Below are positions 19,175-19,847 of a DNA stretch of 19,847 bases, piece by piece. Source of the DNA: Filobasidium wieringae (taxonomy: Eukaryota; Basidiomycota; Tremellomycetes; Filobasidiales; Filobasidiaceae); NCBI GenBank assembly GCA_001600055.1, contig BCIV01000027.1, forward strand, positions 1 to 19,847. Reading direction: 5' to 3'. The position numbers were made by a program, and so were the translations under genes. The number at the start of each line of letters is the position of its first letter. The stretch's first letter is position 1. The notes beneath the pieces were generated by a model. The model saw nothing but the letters and a program-made list of their open reading frames with translations. It did not search any database and had not been told where the DNA came from.

Positions 19175-19847
19175 TTGCAAGCGCCTGGGATAACAGGTTC
19201 AGCAATGGTGACAAATTTCAGTAAACACGGCAAGTGCATTGGATGTTCCAGGTGTCTCAAGCGCTCTCGCTGCTGCAGGTGTTACAAGCGTAATGATTGC
19301 AGTAAGTATGGCAAGCGTATTGCAAGTGTAACAAAAATTACAAGCGCTTTCGACGCAACAGGTTCAGCAGTTGTAACAAATACGGCAAGTGCATTGAATG
19401 TTTCAGGTTACACAAGTGCTTTAGCTGCTGCAGCTTTGACAAGGGCAATAATTGCAGCAAATGCTGCAAGCACATTGGAAGCGTAACAAGTATGACAAGC
19501 GCTTGAGATGCAACAGGTTCAGTAATCATAACAAACGCCGTAAGTCCAGTAGATGTTTCAGGGTTAGAGGCGCGTTAAATACTCCAGGTTTGACAAGCGT
19601 AATATTTGCAGCTGAAACAGCAGGCACATTGCAAGCGTAACAAAAGAAAGAAGTGCTGCAGCTGCTGCAAGTTTGATGAGCGTGAGAATCATAACAAATG
19701 GGGCTACCACATCGAATGTTTCAGGATCCATAAGCGCTTCAGCTAATGCAGGTTTGACAAGCGTAAGAATCACAACAAATGGGGCAGACACATCGAATGT
19801 TTCAGGATCCATAAGCGCTTCAGCTGATGCAGGTTTGACAAGCGTAA
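19175..19847 (+). repeat. Degenerate tandem minisatellite, basic unit about 78-81 bp, continuing past the window
   Basis: Two adjacent 81-bp copies (19671-19751 and 19752-19832, eight mismatches by eye) are followed by a third that begins at 19833 and runs off the edge. To the left the repeat continues in diverged form: ACAGGTTCAG recurs at 19193, 19358 and 19513 (spacing 165 and 155), and versions of GAATGTTTCAGG recur once per unit. Thus older units form pairs of about 160 bp. Translated, every unit gives Ala/Ser/Thr/Val-rich peptide such as TASALNVSGYTSALAAAA or TTNGADTSNVSGSISASADA. The reading frame differs from unit to unit. Confidence 0.9.
19616..19847 (+). CDS. Possible repetitive Ala/Ser/Thr-rich coding frame, truncated at the window edge
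   Basis: The forward frame after TGA 19613-19615 is open to the end of the window and passes through all three regular 81-bp copies in the same register, since 81 is a multiple of three (27 residues per unit). The peptide is low in charge and rich in Ala, Ser, Thr, Gly and Val, like the repeats of cell-wall or adhesin-type surface proteins; that is only a resemblance. Upstream units are broken by stops and frame changes, so this is either the live end of a gene lying mostly to the right, or a non-coding repeat whose young copies have not yet diverged. No start codon is assignable. Confidence 0.27.

Noticed and set aside
19175..19847. CRISPR array
   Set aside because: Units are contiguous tandem repeats without unique spacers, and the genome is eukaryotic.

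Overview
The window looks like nuclear DNA of an intron-dense fungus, most likely a basidiomycete of the Tremellomycetes. Coding sequence is split into many short exons by GT..AG introns with CTNAC/CTGAC-like branch sites. The one securely recognisable gene has ten exons and introns of 64-92 nt. There is no Shine-Dalgarno or operon logic, and long ATG-initiated reading frames are uninformative: most convincing coding stretches start at a splice acceptor, not at an ATG.

Layout. The 3' end of a forward gene (1-55) is followed by a poorly resolved reverse gene (299-864). That gene is divergent from an intact class V aminotransferase / cysteine-desulfurase-like gene (931-3626, predicted 671 aa). 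From 4.07 to about 8.5 kb the reverse strand carries exon-like segments of two or three unrecognised genes. A SNF2-family ATPase relic (9243-10916, forward) keeps Walker A and helicase motif V but has lost most of the sequence between them and changes frame. Between 11.6 and 16.9 kb lie four or five unrecognised multi-exon candidates, on the forward strand at 11.6-12.2, 14.5-15.9 and 16.2-16.9 kb and on the reverse strand at 12.4-14.4 kb. From 17.2 to 19.0 kb there are two reverse candidates and one forward candidate. One of them has a probable 311-nt intron containing a 304-nt stretch with no AG dinucleotide. The right edge (19.2-19.85 kb) is a degenerate tandem repeat with an 81-bp unit that would encode Ala/Ser/Thr/Val-rich peptide.

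I see no evidence that the genes form one pathway, and no CRISPR array, tRNA, rRNA or intact transposon. The possible novelty lies in the unrecognised proteins (especially 4521-6938 reverse), the very short candidate introns (28-46 nt) their models need, the AG-free intron and the coding-derived minisatellite. All splice models were made by eye from phase consistency and splice consensus, and need RNA evidence.
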